NCBI RefSeq assembly: GCF_003797835.1
Contig: NZ_RKMF01000005.1
Span: 124,001-188,000, forward strand
From: Kocuria soli
Lineage (GTDB): Bacteria; Actinomycetota; Actinomycetes; Actinomycetales; Micrococcaceae
DNA length: 64,000 bases
Direction: 5' to 3'
The notes under the pieces were generated by a model. The model saw nothing but the letters and a program-made list of their open reading frames with translations. It was not told the DNA's origin and did not search any database. Shown here piece by piece: positions 36,682 to 47,515 of the stretch (positions within the stretch are counted from its first letter, which is position 1; each line of letters starts with the position of its first letter). The position numbers and the translations under genes were made by a program.

Positions 36682-36783
36682 GTTCCCTTCAGGAATGCCA
36701 AACCGGCGGGTGCTCGCCCGTCCCGATGAGGGGCGCCGACGCCACCGGCCCATCCGGGTCTGAAGCCTGACCAGAGGAGTTTC

Positions 36784-38325
36784 GTGCCAACCTCGAATGT
36801 GCACACCAATCCGTTGCGAGACGATCGTGACAAGCGCCTCGTCCGAGTCGCTGCGCCGTCGGCGCTCGTCCTGTTCGGCGTCACCGGAGACCTGGCTCGC
36901 AAGAAGCTGCTGCCGGCCATGTACGACCTCGTCAATCGTGGTCTTCTGCCGCCCTCCTTCTCCCTCGTGGGATTCGGGCGTCGGCCGTGGAGCAAGACGG
37001 ACTTCCAGGACTACGTGCGCGAGGCCGTGACCGCCAACGCCAGGACCGAGTTCCAGGAAGCCGTGTGGGAGCAGTTCGCCGAAGGCCTCCGCTTCGTGCA
37101 GGGCGAGTTCGACGACACGGAGGCCTACAGCAACCTGCAGGACGTGCTGCGTGAACTCGATCAGGAGCGCGGCACGAGCGGGAACCACGCGTTCTACCTC
37201 TCAATCCCGCCCAAGGCCTTCGAGGTCGTGTGTCACCAGCTGGCTGAGAACGGCCTGGCCGAGCACGAGAATGCTTCAGGTTGGCGTCGTGTGGTGATCG
37301 AGAAGCCCTTCGGCCACGACCTCGCTTCCGCGCAGGAACTCAACGAGATCGTGGAGTCCGTGTTCTCCCGGGACGCGATCTTCCGTATCGACCACTACCT
37401 GGGCAAGGAGACGGTGCAGAACATCCTGGCGTTGCGCTTTGCCAACACGATGTTCGAACCGCTGTGGAACGCCAACTACGTGGACCACGTGCAGATCACC
37501 ATGGCCGAGGACATCGGCATCGGAACCCGCGCCGGGTACTACGACGGCGTTGGCGCGGCCCGGGACGTCATCCAGAACCACCTCCTGCAGCTGCTCGCCC
37601 TGACGGCGATGGAGGAGCCCTTCGACTTCACCGCACGGGCCCTGAGAGCAGAGAAGGCCAAGGTGCTGGACGCCGTCCAGCTTCCGGAGGATCTGGGGCA
37701 GGCCTCGGCCCTGGGCCAGTACCGGGGCGGCCTGCAGGGCGGTTTGGAGGTCCGATCCTTCTTCGAGGAGGACGACATCCCCGAGGACTCCCGCACGGAG
37801 ACCTACGCCGCCCTGCGCCTCGAGGTCTACAACCGGCGGTGGGCGGGCGTCCCGTTCTACCTACGCGCCGGAAAGCGCCTGGGTCGCCGCGTCACGGAGA
37901 TCGCCGTGGTCTTCAAGGACAGCCCAGACCGTTTGTTCCCGTTGCACGACACGGACGAGTTCGGCAACAACGCGATCGTGATCCGCATCCAGCCCGACGA
38001 GGGCGTGACCATCCGCTTCGCGTCCAAGGTGCCGGGCACTCAGTCCGAAATCCGGGACGTGACCATGGACTTCGGCTACGGGCACGCCTTCACCGAGTCA
38101 TCGCCTGAAGCCTACGAGCGACTGATCCTCGACGTCCTGCTGGGCGAACCCCCGCTGTTCCCCCACCACGAAGAGGTCGAGCTGTCCTGGAAGATCCTCG
38201 ACCCCTTCGAGGAGTACTGGGCCGAGAACCAGATCCAACCCGAAGGGTACGACCCCGGTTCCTGGGGTCCCGAGTCCGCGGACCGCCTGATGCAACGAGA
38301 TGGAAGGACGTGGCGCCGGCCATGA
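36784..38325 (+). CDS. zwf: Glucose-6-phosphate 1-dehydrogenase
   Basis: Entry enzyme of the oxidative pentose phosphate pathway, NADP-dependent. 513 residues. The cofactor motif is VLFGVTGDLARKKLLPAMY (about residues 28-46) and the substrate motif RIDHYLGKETVQN contains the catalytic His. The GTG start has GAGGAG upstream. Its stop overlaps the opcA start (ATGA), so the enzyme and its assembly factor are co-translated. Confidence 0.95.
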   Translation: MPTSNVHTNPLRDDRDKRLVRVAAPSALVLFGVTGDLARKKLLPAMYDLVNRGLLPPSFSLVGFGRRPWSKTDFQDYVREAVTANARTEFQEAVWEQFAEGLRFVQGEFDDTEAYSNLQDVLRELDQERGTSGNHAFYLSIPPKAFEVVCHQLAENGLAEHENASGWRRVVIEKPFGHDLASAQELNEIVESVFSRDAIFRIDHYLGKETVQNILALRFANTMFEPLWNANYVDHVQITMAEDIGIGTRAGYYDGVGAARDVIQNHLLQLLALTAMEEPFDFTARALRAEKAKVLDAVQLPEDLGQASALGQYRGGLQGGLEVRSFFEEDDIPEDSRTETYAALRLEVYNRRWAGVPFYLRAGKRLGRRVTEIAVVFKDSPDRLFPLHDTDEFGNNAIVIRIQPDEGVTIRFASKVPGTQSEIRDVTMDFGYGHAFTESSPEAYERLILDVLLGEPPLFPHHEEVELSWKILDPFEEYWAENQIQPEGYDPGSWGPESADRLMQRDGRTWRRP

Positions 38326-39338
38326 TCGTGACGCTTGAGAACACGACCACTTCCGACATCGACAAGCAGCTGCACCGACTTCGTGACGAAGGTGGTGTAG
38401 TCACCCTCGGTCGTGTGTTGACCCTGGTCATCATGGCGGAGGCCGGTCATTCGGAACGCGCCCTGGACGCCGCCGTCGTGGCCTCCCACGAGCACCCGTG
38501 CCGCATCATCATGCACGTGTCGCACTCGGCCTCGGAGGAGACTCGTCTGGATGCCCAGCTGAGGATCGGCGGCGACGCCGGAGCCTCCGAGGTCGTTGTC
38601 CTGCACGGGTACGGTGCATTGGCGGAACCCTCCGAAATGCTGGTTTCCGCCCTGCTGTTGCCAGACGCACCCATCGTGGCATGGTGGCCGCATCGGGTTC
38701 CGAACAAGCCGTCCGACTCCTCGATCGGCAAGATCGCGCACCGGCGCATCACGGACTCCTCCAACTCGGACGACGTCTGCGCCACCCTGGTGCACCTTGC
38801 CCAGCAGTACGCTCCCGGGGACACGGACATCTCTTGGACCCGTCTCACGCATTGGCGGGTGCAGCTCGCTGCGGCCCTGGACCAGGCTGAACCCGGGCCG
38901 GTCAAGGAGGTGGTGGTGACCGGCGCGGCCGATTCCTCCCGCGTGCACCTCCTCGGTGCGTGGCTGGGCGGGCGGCTCTCGGCTCCGGTGCGCTTCGAGC
39001 ACCCTGGACAGAGTGAGCACGGGCTGAGCAGCGTGAGGTTGGTTCGCGACAACGGGGACATTGTGCTGGAACGGCCAGGTCATTCCTTGGCGCGTTTGAC
39101 CCAGCCTGGCCAGCCTGATCAAAGGGTTGCAATCCCCCACCGTGAGCTCAGTACCTGCTTGGCGGAGGAACTCCGCCAGTTGGATCCTGACGAGGTCTAC
39201 GGCGAGGTGTTGGCTTCCGCCGTGCACGTGCTCCCGTGCGGAGTCTGTGGTGAAGGCGTGACCTCCGAGTCGGAGGACTCCGCGGGAACGGACGCCGATT
39301 CCGCTGCCGCAACGCCGGAGACCAACCCGGCGTCATGA
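38322..39338 (+). CDS. opcA: Glucose-6-phosphate dehydrogenase assembly protein OpcA
   Basis: Allosteric partner or assembly factor of Zwf in actinobacteria and cyanobacteria. 338 residues. It begins MIVTLENTTTSDIDKQL as family members do, with LRDEGGVVTLGRVLTLVI next, and ends with VLPCGVCGEGV. The ATG at 38322 overlaps the zwf stop. A GTG 12 bp earlier is closer to AAGGAC but gives an unusual N-terminus. The last 28 residues are Glu/Thr/Ala-rich and variable. Confidence 0.9.
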   Translation: MIVTLENTTTSDIDKQLHRLRDEGGVVTLGRVLTLVIMAEAGHSERALDAAVVASHEHPCRIIMHVSHSASEETRLDAQLRIGGDAGASEVVVLHGYGALAEPSEMLVSALLLPDAPIVAWWPHRVPNKPSDSSIGKIAHRRITDSSNSDDVCATLVHLAQQYAPGDTDISWTRLTHWRVQLAAALDQAEPGPVKEVVVTGAADSSRVHLLGAWLGGRLSAPVRFEHPGQSEHGLSSVRLVRDNGDIVLERPGHSLARLTQPGQPDQRVAIPHRELSTCLAEELRQLDPDEVYGEVLASAVHVLPCGVCGEGVTSESEDSAGTDADSAAATPETNPAS

Positions 39339-40129
39339 CCCTGCTGGTCGAGACCGAGAGCACCGCGGATCTCCTGGCGGAGCACGTGGCCGCCCGCATC
39401 AATGAGGTCTTGGTCGAGGCACAGGAGCGTCGAGGCCGTGCGTCCGTCGTGCTCACGGGCGGCTCCATGGGCGTTTCCACGATCCGCGCCCTGGCCGGGG
39501 CGACCCGGACCGCGGAGTACGTTCCGGACTGGTCCGAGGTCGACATCTGGTGGGCCGACGAACAGTTCCTGCCCGAGGGGCACCCGGAACGCAACATCCA
39601 ACAGGCGGCCGACGCTGCCGAACCATTTGCGTTGATGACCGAGCTGCCACCCGAGAACGTGCACGTGATCGGTGCCTCCGACCGGTTCGAGAACGCAGAG
39701 GCCGCCGCCGCGGACTACGTGGCTGAACTCGAGACGGCGGCACGCGCCGAGGGCAGCCCGACGGGCCTTCCGTGGTTCGACATCGCGTTGTTGGGTGTGG
39801 GTTCCGACGGGCACGTGGCCTCCATTTTCCCGCACCAAGCGGACGCTGCCATGCAGGAGGCGACCGTGATTGCCGTGTACGACTCCCCCGAGTCACCACC
39901 GACGCGTGTGTCCATGACGCTCCCCCTGATCTCGACCGCAGAGCACGTCTGGTTCGTCGCGTCCGGAAGTGAGAAGGCCGAGGCGATCGGGCGCCTCCTG
40001 GGTGGCACGCCGGACGAAGGGACGTCGGCCGAAGAGACCCAGGCCGGCGAGATGGTCGGCCGTGTCTCCACGGTGCTGTTCACGACGCCCGAGACGCTCT
40101 CCGCGGGGTCTCAAATCCACTGCGCGTAA
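39335..40129 (+). CDS. pgl: 6-phosphogluconolactonase
   Basis: Hydrolyses 6-phosphogluconolactone, the second oxidative pentose phosphate step. 264 residues. Family motifs: LTGGSMGVSTIRAL near residue 45, IWWADEQFLPEGHPERNI near 75, and FDIALLGVGSDGHVASIFPH near 150, which holds the active-site region. The ATG overlaps the opcA stop. It ends the operon, just before a hairpin. Confidence 0.92.
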   Translation: MTLLVETESTADLLAEHVAARINEVLVEAQERRGRASVVLTGGSMGVSTIRALAGATRTAEYVPDWSEVDIWWADEQFLPEGHPERNIQQAADAAEPFALMTELPPENVHVIGASDRFENAEAAAADYVAELETAARAEGSPTGLPWFDIALLGVGSDGHVASIFPHQADAAMQEATVIAVYDSPESPPTRVSMTLPLISTAEHVWFVASGSEKAEAIGRLLGGTPDEGTSAEETQAGEMVGRVSTVLFTTPETLSAGSQIHCA

Positions 40130-40176
40130 CTCCTCGACACCTGACGGGACTCGACGGCCCGTCGCACCACGAAAAC

Positions 40177-40214
40177 CGGCGGGACCGGAACCACTGTAGG
40201 TTCCGGCCCCGCCG
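40177..40214. terminator. Bidirectional hairpin between pgl and secG
   Basis: 16-bp arms (40177-40192 and 40199-40214), one mismatch and a 6-nt loop, followed by TTT on the plus strand and preceded by AAAA. Shared by the convergent pentose phosphate and glycolysis/secG transcripts. Confidence 0.85.
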
Positions 40215-40265
40215 TTTCAACCCCTCACGGGGTCGGAAGAGAATGCTTGAAGTCCTGCGGCGAGC

Positions 40266-40535
40266 TCACAGCCCCGGCACGGCCGGGGTGGCGGGCGCAA
40301 ACCGCATGGTCAGGGCATACCCGATGATGCACGCTGCCCACACCACGATCACCGTGGTGGTCAGACGAACCAGGTTCTTCTGCGCCACACCGGAGGTGTT
40401 GAGCGACTGCGTCATGCCGCCGCCGAACATGTCCGACAGGCCTCCACCCTTGCCCTTGTTCAGGAGGATGAGGACCACGGCCATCAAGCTGGTGATCACG
40501 ATCGTGGCCAGCAGGATGTTTTGCAGAATCGTCAT
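40266..40535 (-). CDS. secG: Preprotein translocase subunit SecG
   Basis: Accessory subunit of the SecYEG channel. 89 residues with two membrane helices (about 3-24 and 58-78) joined by the conserved loop NKGKGGGLSDMFGGGMTQSL. It follows tpiA at about 42 bp, an order conserved in actinobacteria. Confidence 0.92.
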   Translation of the reverse strand: MTILQNILLATIVITSLMAVVLILLNKGKGGGLSDMFGGGMTQSLNTSGVAQKNLVRLTTTVIVVWAACIIGYALTMRFAPATPAVPGL

Positions 40536-40577
40536 GGTTCATTGCCTCGCAGAATGCGTCGGAGGTTGTGACCTGGT

Positions 40578-41393
40578 TCAGTCCGTCACCAGGTGCTGCT
40601 CGAACTTCGCAATGTTAGCAAACTCCTCCGGATCCAGGCTGGCGCCGCCAACCAGGGCGCCGTCGACGTCCTTGCCCTTGAGGATCGCCCCGACGTTGCC
40701 GGACTTGACCGAGCCGCCGTAGAGCACCCGAACCTTGTCCGCGGTCTCCTGGCCGTACTGCTCGGCGAGGTCCTTGCGGATCGCGTCGGCCATTTCCTGC
40801 GCGTCCTCCGGTCCGGCGACTTCACCGGTGCCGATGGCCCACACGGGCTCGTAGGCCACGACGACATTGCCCACCTCCTCGGCGGCCAGGCCTTCGAGGG
40901 AGCCGCGCAGCTGCGCCAGCGTGAAGTTCACGTGCTCCCCGGCCTTGCGCGATTCGAGACCCTCACCGACGCACAGGACGGGCACCAGGTCGTGACGGAA
41001 GGCGGCCTGGATCTTGGCCAGGCACTGCTGGTCCGACTCACCGTGGATGGTACGCCGTTCCGAGTGGCCGACCAACACGTAGGTGCAGCCGAGCTTGTTC
41101 AGGAACTCGCCGGAGATGTCGCCCGTGTAGGCCCCGGAGTCCTGGTCGGACAGGTCCTGACCGCCGTAGACGACCTTGAGGTCGTCGCCGTCGACGATGG
41201 TCTGGACCGAGCGGATGTCCGTGAACGGCGGGAACACGGCGACCTCGACGCGCCCGAAGTCGTGCTTGGCGTCCTGGAGGGTCCAGGCGAGCTTCTGCAG
41301 CAGGGCCACGCCCTGCTGGTGGTCCATGTTCATCTTCCAGTTGCCCGCGATCAGCGGGGTGCGGTCGAACTGGCCGTTGGTCTGTGACGTCAT
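40578..41393 (-). CDS. tpiA: Triosephosphate isomerase
   Basis: Interconverts glyceraldehyde-3-phosphate and dihydroxyacetone phosphate. 271 residues. Catalytic residues: Lys in AGNWKMN, His in VLVGHSERR and Glu in [13 protein letters not shown]; the phosphate loop is [10 protein letters not shown]. Start at the ATG at 41393 with AAGGAG upstream; the frame extends beyond but is not protein-like. 55 bp after pgk. Confidence 0.94.
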   Translation of the reverse strand: MTSQTNGQFDRTPLIAGNWKMNMDHQQGVALLQKLAWTLQDAKHDFGRVEVAVFPPFTDIRSVQTIVDGDDLKVVYGGQDLSDQDSGAYTGDISGEFLNKLGCTYVLVGHSERRTIHGESDQQCLAKIQAAFRHDLVPVLCVGEGLESRKAGEHVNFTLAQLRGSLEGLAAEEVGNVVVAYEPVWAIGTGEVAGPEDAQEMADAIRKDLAEQYGQETADKVRVLYGGSVKSGNVGAILKGKDVDGALVGGASLDPEEFANIAKFEQHLVTD

Positions 41394-41448
41394 GGGGGTG
41401 TTGCTCCTTCGTGAGACGGGAGAGACGTGCGGAAAAGGTGGGTTTCGG

Positions 41449-42669
41449 TCAGCCGATGACGGAGACGCCCGGCAGGTCCTTGCCTTCGATGAACTCCAGG
41501 GACGCGCCACCACCGGTGGAGATGTGCCCGAACTGGTCGTCGGAGAAGCCCAGGGTGCGCACGGCGGCAGCGGAGTCGCCGCCACCGATCACGGACATGC
41601 CCGAGCCGTTGGCCAGAGCTTCTGCGACTGCCTTGGTGCCACCGGCGAAGGCTTCCATCTCGAACACGCCTACCGGGCCGTTCCAGAAGATGGTCTTGGC
41701 CGCCGAGATCTCCTCCGCGAAGGACTTCGCGGAGTCGGGGCCGATGTCCAGGCCCATGCCGGATGCGCCCAGCTCGCCACCCTCGATGTCCTCGACCGGG
41801 CGGACCTCGTTCTTGGCGTCGGCCTTGAACTCGGCGGCGTAGACGACGTCGGTAGGCAGCACGATCTCGGTGCCTTCCGCCGGGGCCTTCTCCAGGTAGC
41901 CCTTCACGGTTTCAACCTGGTCATCCTCGACCAGAGACCCACCGATCGAGTAGCCCTGCGCCTTGAGGAACGTGAAGACCATTCCGCCGCCGATCAGCAG
42001 CTTGTCGGCCTTGCCGATCAGGTTCTCGATGACCGCGAGCTTGTCGGAGACCTTGGAGCCACCCATGACCACGATGAACGGACGCTCGGGGTTGGAGATG
42101 ACCTTGGTCAGAACGTCCACCTCGGTCTTGACCAGATCCCCCAGGTAGGCGGGCAGGATCTTGGCGACGTCGTACACGGACGCGTGCTTGCGGTGGACGG
42201 CGCCGAAGGCATCACCCACGAATGCACCGTTCGAACCGGTGAGTGCAGCGAGTTCCTTGGCGAGTTCGGTGCGCTCCTCCTCGACCTTCGAGGTCTCCCG
42301 CGCATCGAAGCGCACGTTCTCCACGACCAGGACCTGTCCGTCGGTCAGGGCAGCGGCCTTGGCCTGGGCGTCGGGGCCGGTGACGTCCGTGGCGGTCACG
42401 ACGTCGAGGTCGGAGAGCTCGGCGAGCTTCGCCGCGGCGGGTGCGATCGAGTACTTGGGGTTCGGCTCACCCTTGGGACGCCCGAGGTGAGCGGTGACGA
42501 TCACGCGCGCTCCGGCGTCGGAGAGCTTCTGGATCACGGGCAGCGAGGCGCGGACACGGCCGTCGTCGGTGACGGTGGATCCGTCGAGCGGAACGTTGAG
42601 GTCGGAACGCACCAGGACGGTACGGCCGGCAACACCTTCGTTGAGGAGATCGTCCAGAGACTTGGCCAT
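41449..42669 (-). CDS. pgk: Phosphoglycerate kinase
   Basis: Makes ATP from 1,3-bisphosphoglycerate. 406 residues. Typical stretches: [19 protein letters not shown] near residue 20, [10 protein letters not shown] near 55, [18 protein letters not shown] mid-protein, and the nucleotide-binding [15 protein letters not shown] at the end. The ATG at 42669 has AAAGGA upstream. A 26-bp stem-loop lies between it and gap. Confidence 0.94.
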   Translation of the reverse strand: MAKSLDDLLNEGVAGRTVLVRSDLNVPLDGSTVTDDGRVRASLPVIQKLSDAGARVIVTAHLGRPKGEPNPKYSIAPAAAKLAELSDLDVVTATDVTGPDAQAKAAALTDGQVLVVENVRFDARETSKVEEERTELAKELAALTGSNGAFVGDAFGAVHRKHASVYDVAKILPAYLGDLVKTEVDVLTKVISNPERPFIVVMGGSKVSDKLAVIENLIGKADKLLIGGGMVFTFLKAQGYSIGGSLVEDDQVETVKGYLEKAPAEGTEIVLPTDVVYAAEFKADAKNEVRPVEDIEGGELGASGMGLDIGPDSAKSFAEEISAAKTIFWNGPVGVFEMEAFAGGTKAVAEALANGSGMSVIGGGDSAAAVRTLGFSDDQFGHISTGGGASLEFIEGKDLPGVSVIG

Positions 42670-42778
42670 GGGAGCAGATCCTTTCGATGGGGACTCACTG
42701 GTGCCAGTGGGCCGTGCCCGGTTCGCGAGGCGGGAGCTCGCGGTGGGCGATGGGTGGGGTGAGTAAAGCCGGTGGATA

Positions 42779-42833
42779 CGACTGACGCGCGGGGTGCGCA
42801 CAGCGGTGCTGCGCACACCCCGCGCGTCAGTCG
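42779..42833. terminator. Long stem-loop between gap and pgk
   Basis: 26-bp arms (42779-42804 and 42808-42833) with two mismatches and a 3-nt loop, inside the 243-bp gap of an otherwise same-strand gap-pgk-tpiA-secG series. It may attenuate or process the transcript so that gap is made in excess over pgk. No other feature is seen in 42670-42912. Confidence 0.7.
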
Positions 42834-42912
42834 TGGGTGTCACCGTGAATCACGGGCCGCATTCGGGGTCAGTACCCCTCCGGCCGGATTCGACGGCGAC
42901 GGAACCGCGGGA

Positions 42913-44252
<1,340 letters not shown>

Positions 44253-45236
44253 TCAGTTGCGGGGAAGCATGTCGGTCGAGACATTCGCCTCTGTCCCGGG
44301 GACGCCCAGTTCCTCGGCGCGGCGATCGGCCATGGCCAGCAAACGGCGGATCCGGCCCGCGATCGCATCCTTGGTCAGGATGGGATCGGAGAGGCGGCCG
44401 AGTTCGTCCAAGCTGGCCTGCTTGTTGGCCAGTCGCAGTTCGCCGGCGGCGCGTAGGTGATCCGGCACGTCGTCACCCAACAGTTCCAACGCGCGTTCGA
44501 CCCGAGCCCCGGCGGCCACCGCGGCCTGCGCTGATCGACGCAGGTTCGCGTCGTCGAAGTTCGCCAGCCGGTTGGCCGTCGCGCGGACCTCCTTGCGCAT
44601 ACGGCGGTCCTCCCAGGTCAGGAGAGTCTCGTGTGCGCCCATGCGGGTGAGAAGGGTTGCGATCGCGTCGCCGTCGCGGATCACCACGCGATCGCCGCCG
44701 CGGACCTCCCGGGCCTTGGCAATGACGTCCAACCGTCTGGCTGCACCCACCAGCGCCAGGGCAGCCTCCGGGCCCGGGCAGGTGAATTCCATGGCGGCCG
44801 AGCGGCCCGGTTCGGTCAGGGAGCCGTGGGAGAGGAAAGCCCCGCGCAGAACGGCCTCGGCGTCCCCGATGGTGCCGTTGACCACGATCGGCGGCAGGCC
44901 ACGGACCGGGCGTCCGTGGGAATCGAGCAAACCGGTACGGCGCGCCAGGGCCTCGCCGTCGCGCACCACACGCAGGACGTAGTGGTTACCGCGCCGCAAC
45001 CCTCCCCCGCTGATGACGCCGAGTTCACACACGTGGCCGAACTCTTCGATGATCGTTGCCCGCAGCCGCCGCGCCACGGCCGCGGAGTCGAGTTCGACTT
45101 CGACCACGATCCGGCCCGAAACGATGTGGAGGCCGCCGCAGAACCGCAGAACCGTCGAGAGTTCAGCTCGACGCTCGGAGGCCTTCTTGGTCTCCAGCCG
45201 GGCAAGCTCATCCTTGACCGATGCCGTCAGGGACAT
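44253..45236 (-). CDS. whiA: Sporulation/cell division regulator WhiA
   Basis: DNA-binding protein with a LAGLIDADG-like N-terminal domain and a C-terminal helix-turn-helix, activating FtsZ and other division genes in actinobacteria. 327 residues, the normal length. It begins [27 protein letters not shown] and [14 protein letters not shown] are conserved blocks; the HTH lies near [21 protein letters not shown] take the ATG at 45236 (an ATG two codons earlier abuts the GAAAGG). It follows yvcK by 119 bp. Confidence 0.93.
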   Translation of the reverse strand: MSLTASVKDELARLETKKASERRAELSTVLRFCGGLHIVSGRIVVEVELDSAAVARRLRATIIEEFGHVCELGVISGGGLRRGNHYVLRVVRDGEALARRTGLLDSHGRPVRGLPPIVVNGTIGDAEAVLRGAFLSHGSLTEPGRSAAMEFTCPGPEAALALVGAARRLDVIAKAREVRGGDRVVIRDGDAIATLLTRMGAHETLLTWEDRRMRKEVRATANRLANFDDANLRRSAQAAVAAGARVERALELLGDDVPDHLRAAGELRLANKQASLDELGRLSDPILTKDAIAGRIRRLLAMADRRAEELGVPGTEANVSTDMLPRN

Positions 45237-45355
45237 CTGCATCCTTTCCGCAAGGTGTTCGCGTGCGTTCCACGGGGTTGGAACATGCTCGAGTGGAGCA
45301 TGACTGAACCCCATCGGATGCTGAACAGGGTACCCCGACGTGCTCGCGGGCGTTT

Positions 45356-46459
45356 TTAGACGGAACCCAGCACTTCCTGGTATGCGGCGGCCAGCTTGAA
45401 GGACGAATGCACCCGTTCGCCTCTGGCACGGCGCAGGTCGGCGAAGTGTACGGAGGCGCCCATCCGGGAGGCGACGGCCTCCAGATGGCTCTGGTCCTCG
45501 ACCGCTGAGGGATCAGCAATCACCGAATCGATCCGGAGGTTCGGCGCGTGTTCGTGCAGGACCTCGAGCTCCTGGGCGCTGGTCTTTCCCTCGGTCTCCG
45601 TGTCCCGGGAAAGATTCATGGTGATGACTCGCTGGCCCTCCGTGGTTTCCAGGGCCTGACGCAGTTCGGGCAGCAGCAGATGAGGCAGAACCGAGGTGTG
45701 CCACGAGCCCGGTCCGAGAATGACCGCGTCGGCTGCCTCGACGGCGTCCAGGGCCTGCTTGCACACCACCGCTCCCGGCGGCTTGAGCCGGACGTTGCGG
45801 ACGTAGGGTTCCTTGGCCAGGGCCACCTGCCCGCTGACCGTGCGGAATCCCTGATCGACGGAGTCGTCGGCCACGTCCCCTTCGATGACGAGCGGGGTGA
45901 CGGACATGGGAAGGACCTGGCCCTGGGCGCCCAGCAGGGCGCCGGCCCACCGCAGGCCCGCGACCGGATCCCCCAACAATTCCCACAGGGTCACGATCAG
46001 AAGGTTCCCCAGTGCGTGCCCGTCCAACGACGACGGCCGGTGCGGCAAGGAACCGAACCGGTGCTGCATGACGTCACGCCAGGTCAGCCCCCAGTCCGAG
46101 TCGTCACACAGGGCCGACAGTGCCATTCTCAGATCCCCCGGCGGCAGCACGGCGAGCTCCTCGCGCAGGCGGCCGGAGGACCCGCCGTCGTCGGCCACGG
46201 TCACGACGGCGGTCAGGTGGTTCGTCAGGAGTCGCAGGGCCGAGAGCGAGGCCGAGAGCCCGTGTCCGCCGCCCAGGGCGACCACGGCCTTTCCGGAGCT
46301 CCGCCGAGGTCTGGCAGGTGCGTCGTCGTTCGAACCCCGTGATTGGTCCTGGCGACCCGCGAAGGGTCCGGGCGGAAGGTCCGGTCGCATCGGCCCGCCC
46401 GCAGCCGGAAAGCCTGTGGGAGCCCCCGAAACCGGGGACGGTCGGTGTTGGTCGGTCAT
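45356..46459 (-). CDS. yvcK: Gluconeogenesis factor YvcK/CofD-like
   Basis: UDP-sugar-binding protein needed for growth on gluconeogenic carbon and for cell-wall synthesis. 367 residues. The Rossmann motif [20 protein letters not shown] comes after an unusually long, Pro/Gly-rich, disordered N-terminal tail of about 55 residues. [16 protein letters not shown] and [20 protein letters not shown] are diagnostic. Placed between rapZ and whiA, as in nearly all Gram-positive bacteria. Confidence 0.9.
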   Translation of the reverse strand: MTDQHRPSPVSGAPTGFPAAGGPMRPDLPPGPFAGRQDQSRGSNDDAPARPRRSSGKAVVALGGGHGLSASLSALRLLTNHLTAVVTVADDGGSSGRLREELAVLPPGDLRMALSALCDDSDWGLTWRDVMQHRFGSLPHRPSSLDGHALGNLLIVTLWELLGDPVAGLRWAGALLGAQGQVLPMSVTPLVIEGDVADDSVDQGFRTVSGQVALAKEPYVRNVRLKPPGAVVCKQALDAVEAADAVILGPGSWHTSVLPHLLLPELRQALETTEGQRVITMNLSRDTETEGKTSAQELEVLHEHAPNLRIDSVIADPSAVEDQSHLEAVASRMGASVHFADLRRARGERVHSSFKLAAAYQEVLGSV

Positions 46460-46471
46460 GTCAGTCCCGCG

Positions 46472-47425
46472 TCACTCGCGCCCGATGTCCCGGTGCTCCA
46501 CGTTGACGGTCACGCGTGGGAACTTGGAGAGGCGCCGTGCCACGTCCTCGGTCACGGCCACCGACCGGTGCTTGCCCCCCGTGCAGCCGATAGCGATGGT
46601 GGCGTAGTGCTTGTTCTCCGTCCGGTAGCCCTCGAAGACGGGCTCCAACATGGACGTGAAGCGCTCCACGAAGGTGCGCGCCCCGTCCTCCTTGAACACG
46701 TAGTCGCGGACTTCGATGTCCTTGCCCGTCCTGGGACGCAACGCCGGAACCCAGTGGGGGTTCGGAATGAAGCGAACGTCGGCAACGTAGTTCGCGTCGG
46801 CCGGTACGCCGTACTTGAAACCGAAACTCATCACCGTCAGGCGTAGGACAACAGGCCCGTCGGTGGTGTAGAGATCCGCGACGGCCTTGGACAATGCGTG
46901 CACGTTGTAGGACGAGGTGTCCAACACGATGTCCGCGGATTCCTTGAGGTCCTTGAGCAGTCCCCGTTCCGCGGCAATTCCGTCCAAGATCCGTCCGCCA
47001 GCCTGCAGCGGGTGGGGACGACGCTGGTGCTCGTAGCGCGCCACCAGCACCTCGTCGGAGGCGTCCAGGAACAACACGGAGAAGTCCACGCCGCTGGCCT
47101 CCATGGCGGCCAAGGTCTCCTTCATGTCGTTGAACAACGCCTTGCCGCGCACGTCGATGACGACGGCCAGACGCGGAATCGCCTCGGGAGTCCGGGACAC
47201 CAGGTCCGCGAGGGTCTGCAGCATCTGGGGTGGCAGGTTGTCCACCACGTACCAACCCTGGTCTTCGAGGGCGTTGGCTGCCGTGGACCGGCCCGCTCCC
47301 GACATGCCCGTGACCACGAGCAGTTCTGACTTGCGTTCCGGCTGGGGGACGTTGTCACCACCGCGGGGCGGTTCGGCGGACTGGAGGCGCGAGAACGGGT
47401 CGTCGTGCGTGGGTGGCTGCGTCAT
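46472..47425 (-). CDS. rapZ: RNase adapter/nucleotide-binding protein RapZ (YvcJ)
   Basis: P-loop protein; in E. coli it guides RNase E to GlmZ, while the Gram-positive role is less clear. 317 residues from the ATG at 47425; a GTG 21 bp earlier is possible. The P-loop [11 protein letters not shown] has Arg where most have Lys, a common actinobacterial variant. [20 protein letters not shown] and the C-terminal [14 protein letters not shown] are diagnostic. 13 bp before yvcK on the same transcript. Confidence 0.92.
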   Translation of the reverse strand: MTQPPTHDDPFSRLQSAEPPRGGDNVPQPERKSELLVVTGMSGAGRSTAANALEDQGWYVVDNLPPQMLQTLADLVSRTPEAIPRLAVVIDVRGKALFNDMKETLAAMEASGVDFSVLFLDASDEVLVARYEHQRRPHPLQAGGRILDGIAAERGLLKDLKESADIVLDTSSYNVHALSKAVADLYTTDGPVVLRLTVMSFGFKYGVPADANYVADVRFIPNPHWVPALRPRTGKDIEVRDYVFKEDGARTFVERFTSMLEPVFEGYRTENKHYATIAIGCTGGKHRSVAVTEDVARRLSKFPRVTVNVEHRDIGRE

Positions 47426-47515
47426 CTCTGTCTCTCGGCCGATCACTCGTGGAACGCGATCGGGGCGCCCGAACAGTCGCGCCGATCTTGCTTCAAGCCT
47501 ATCGGGCGGGGTGGC

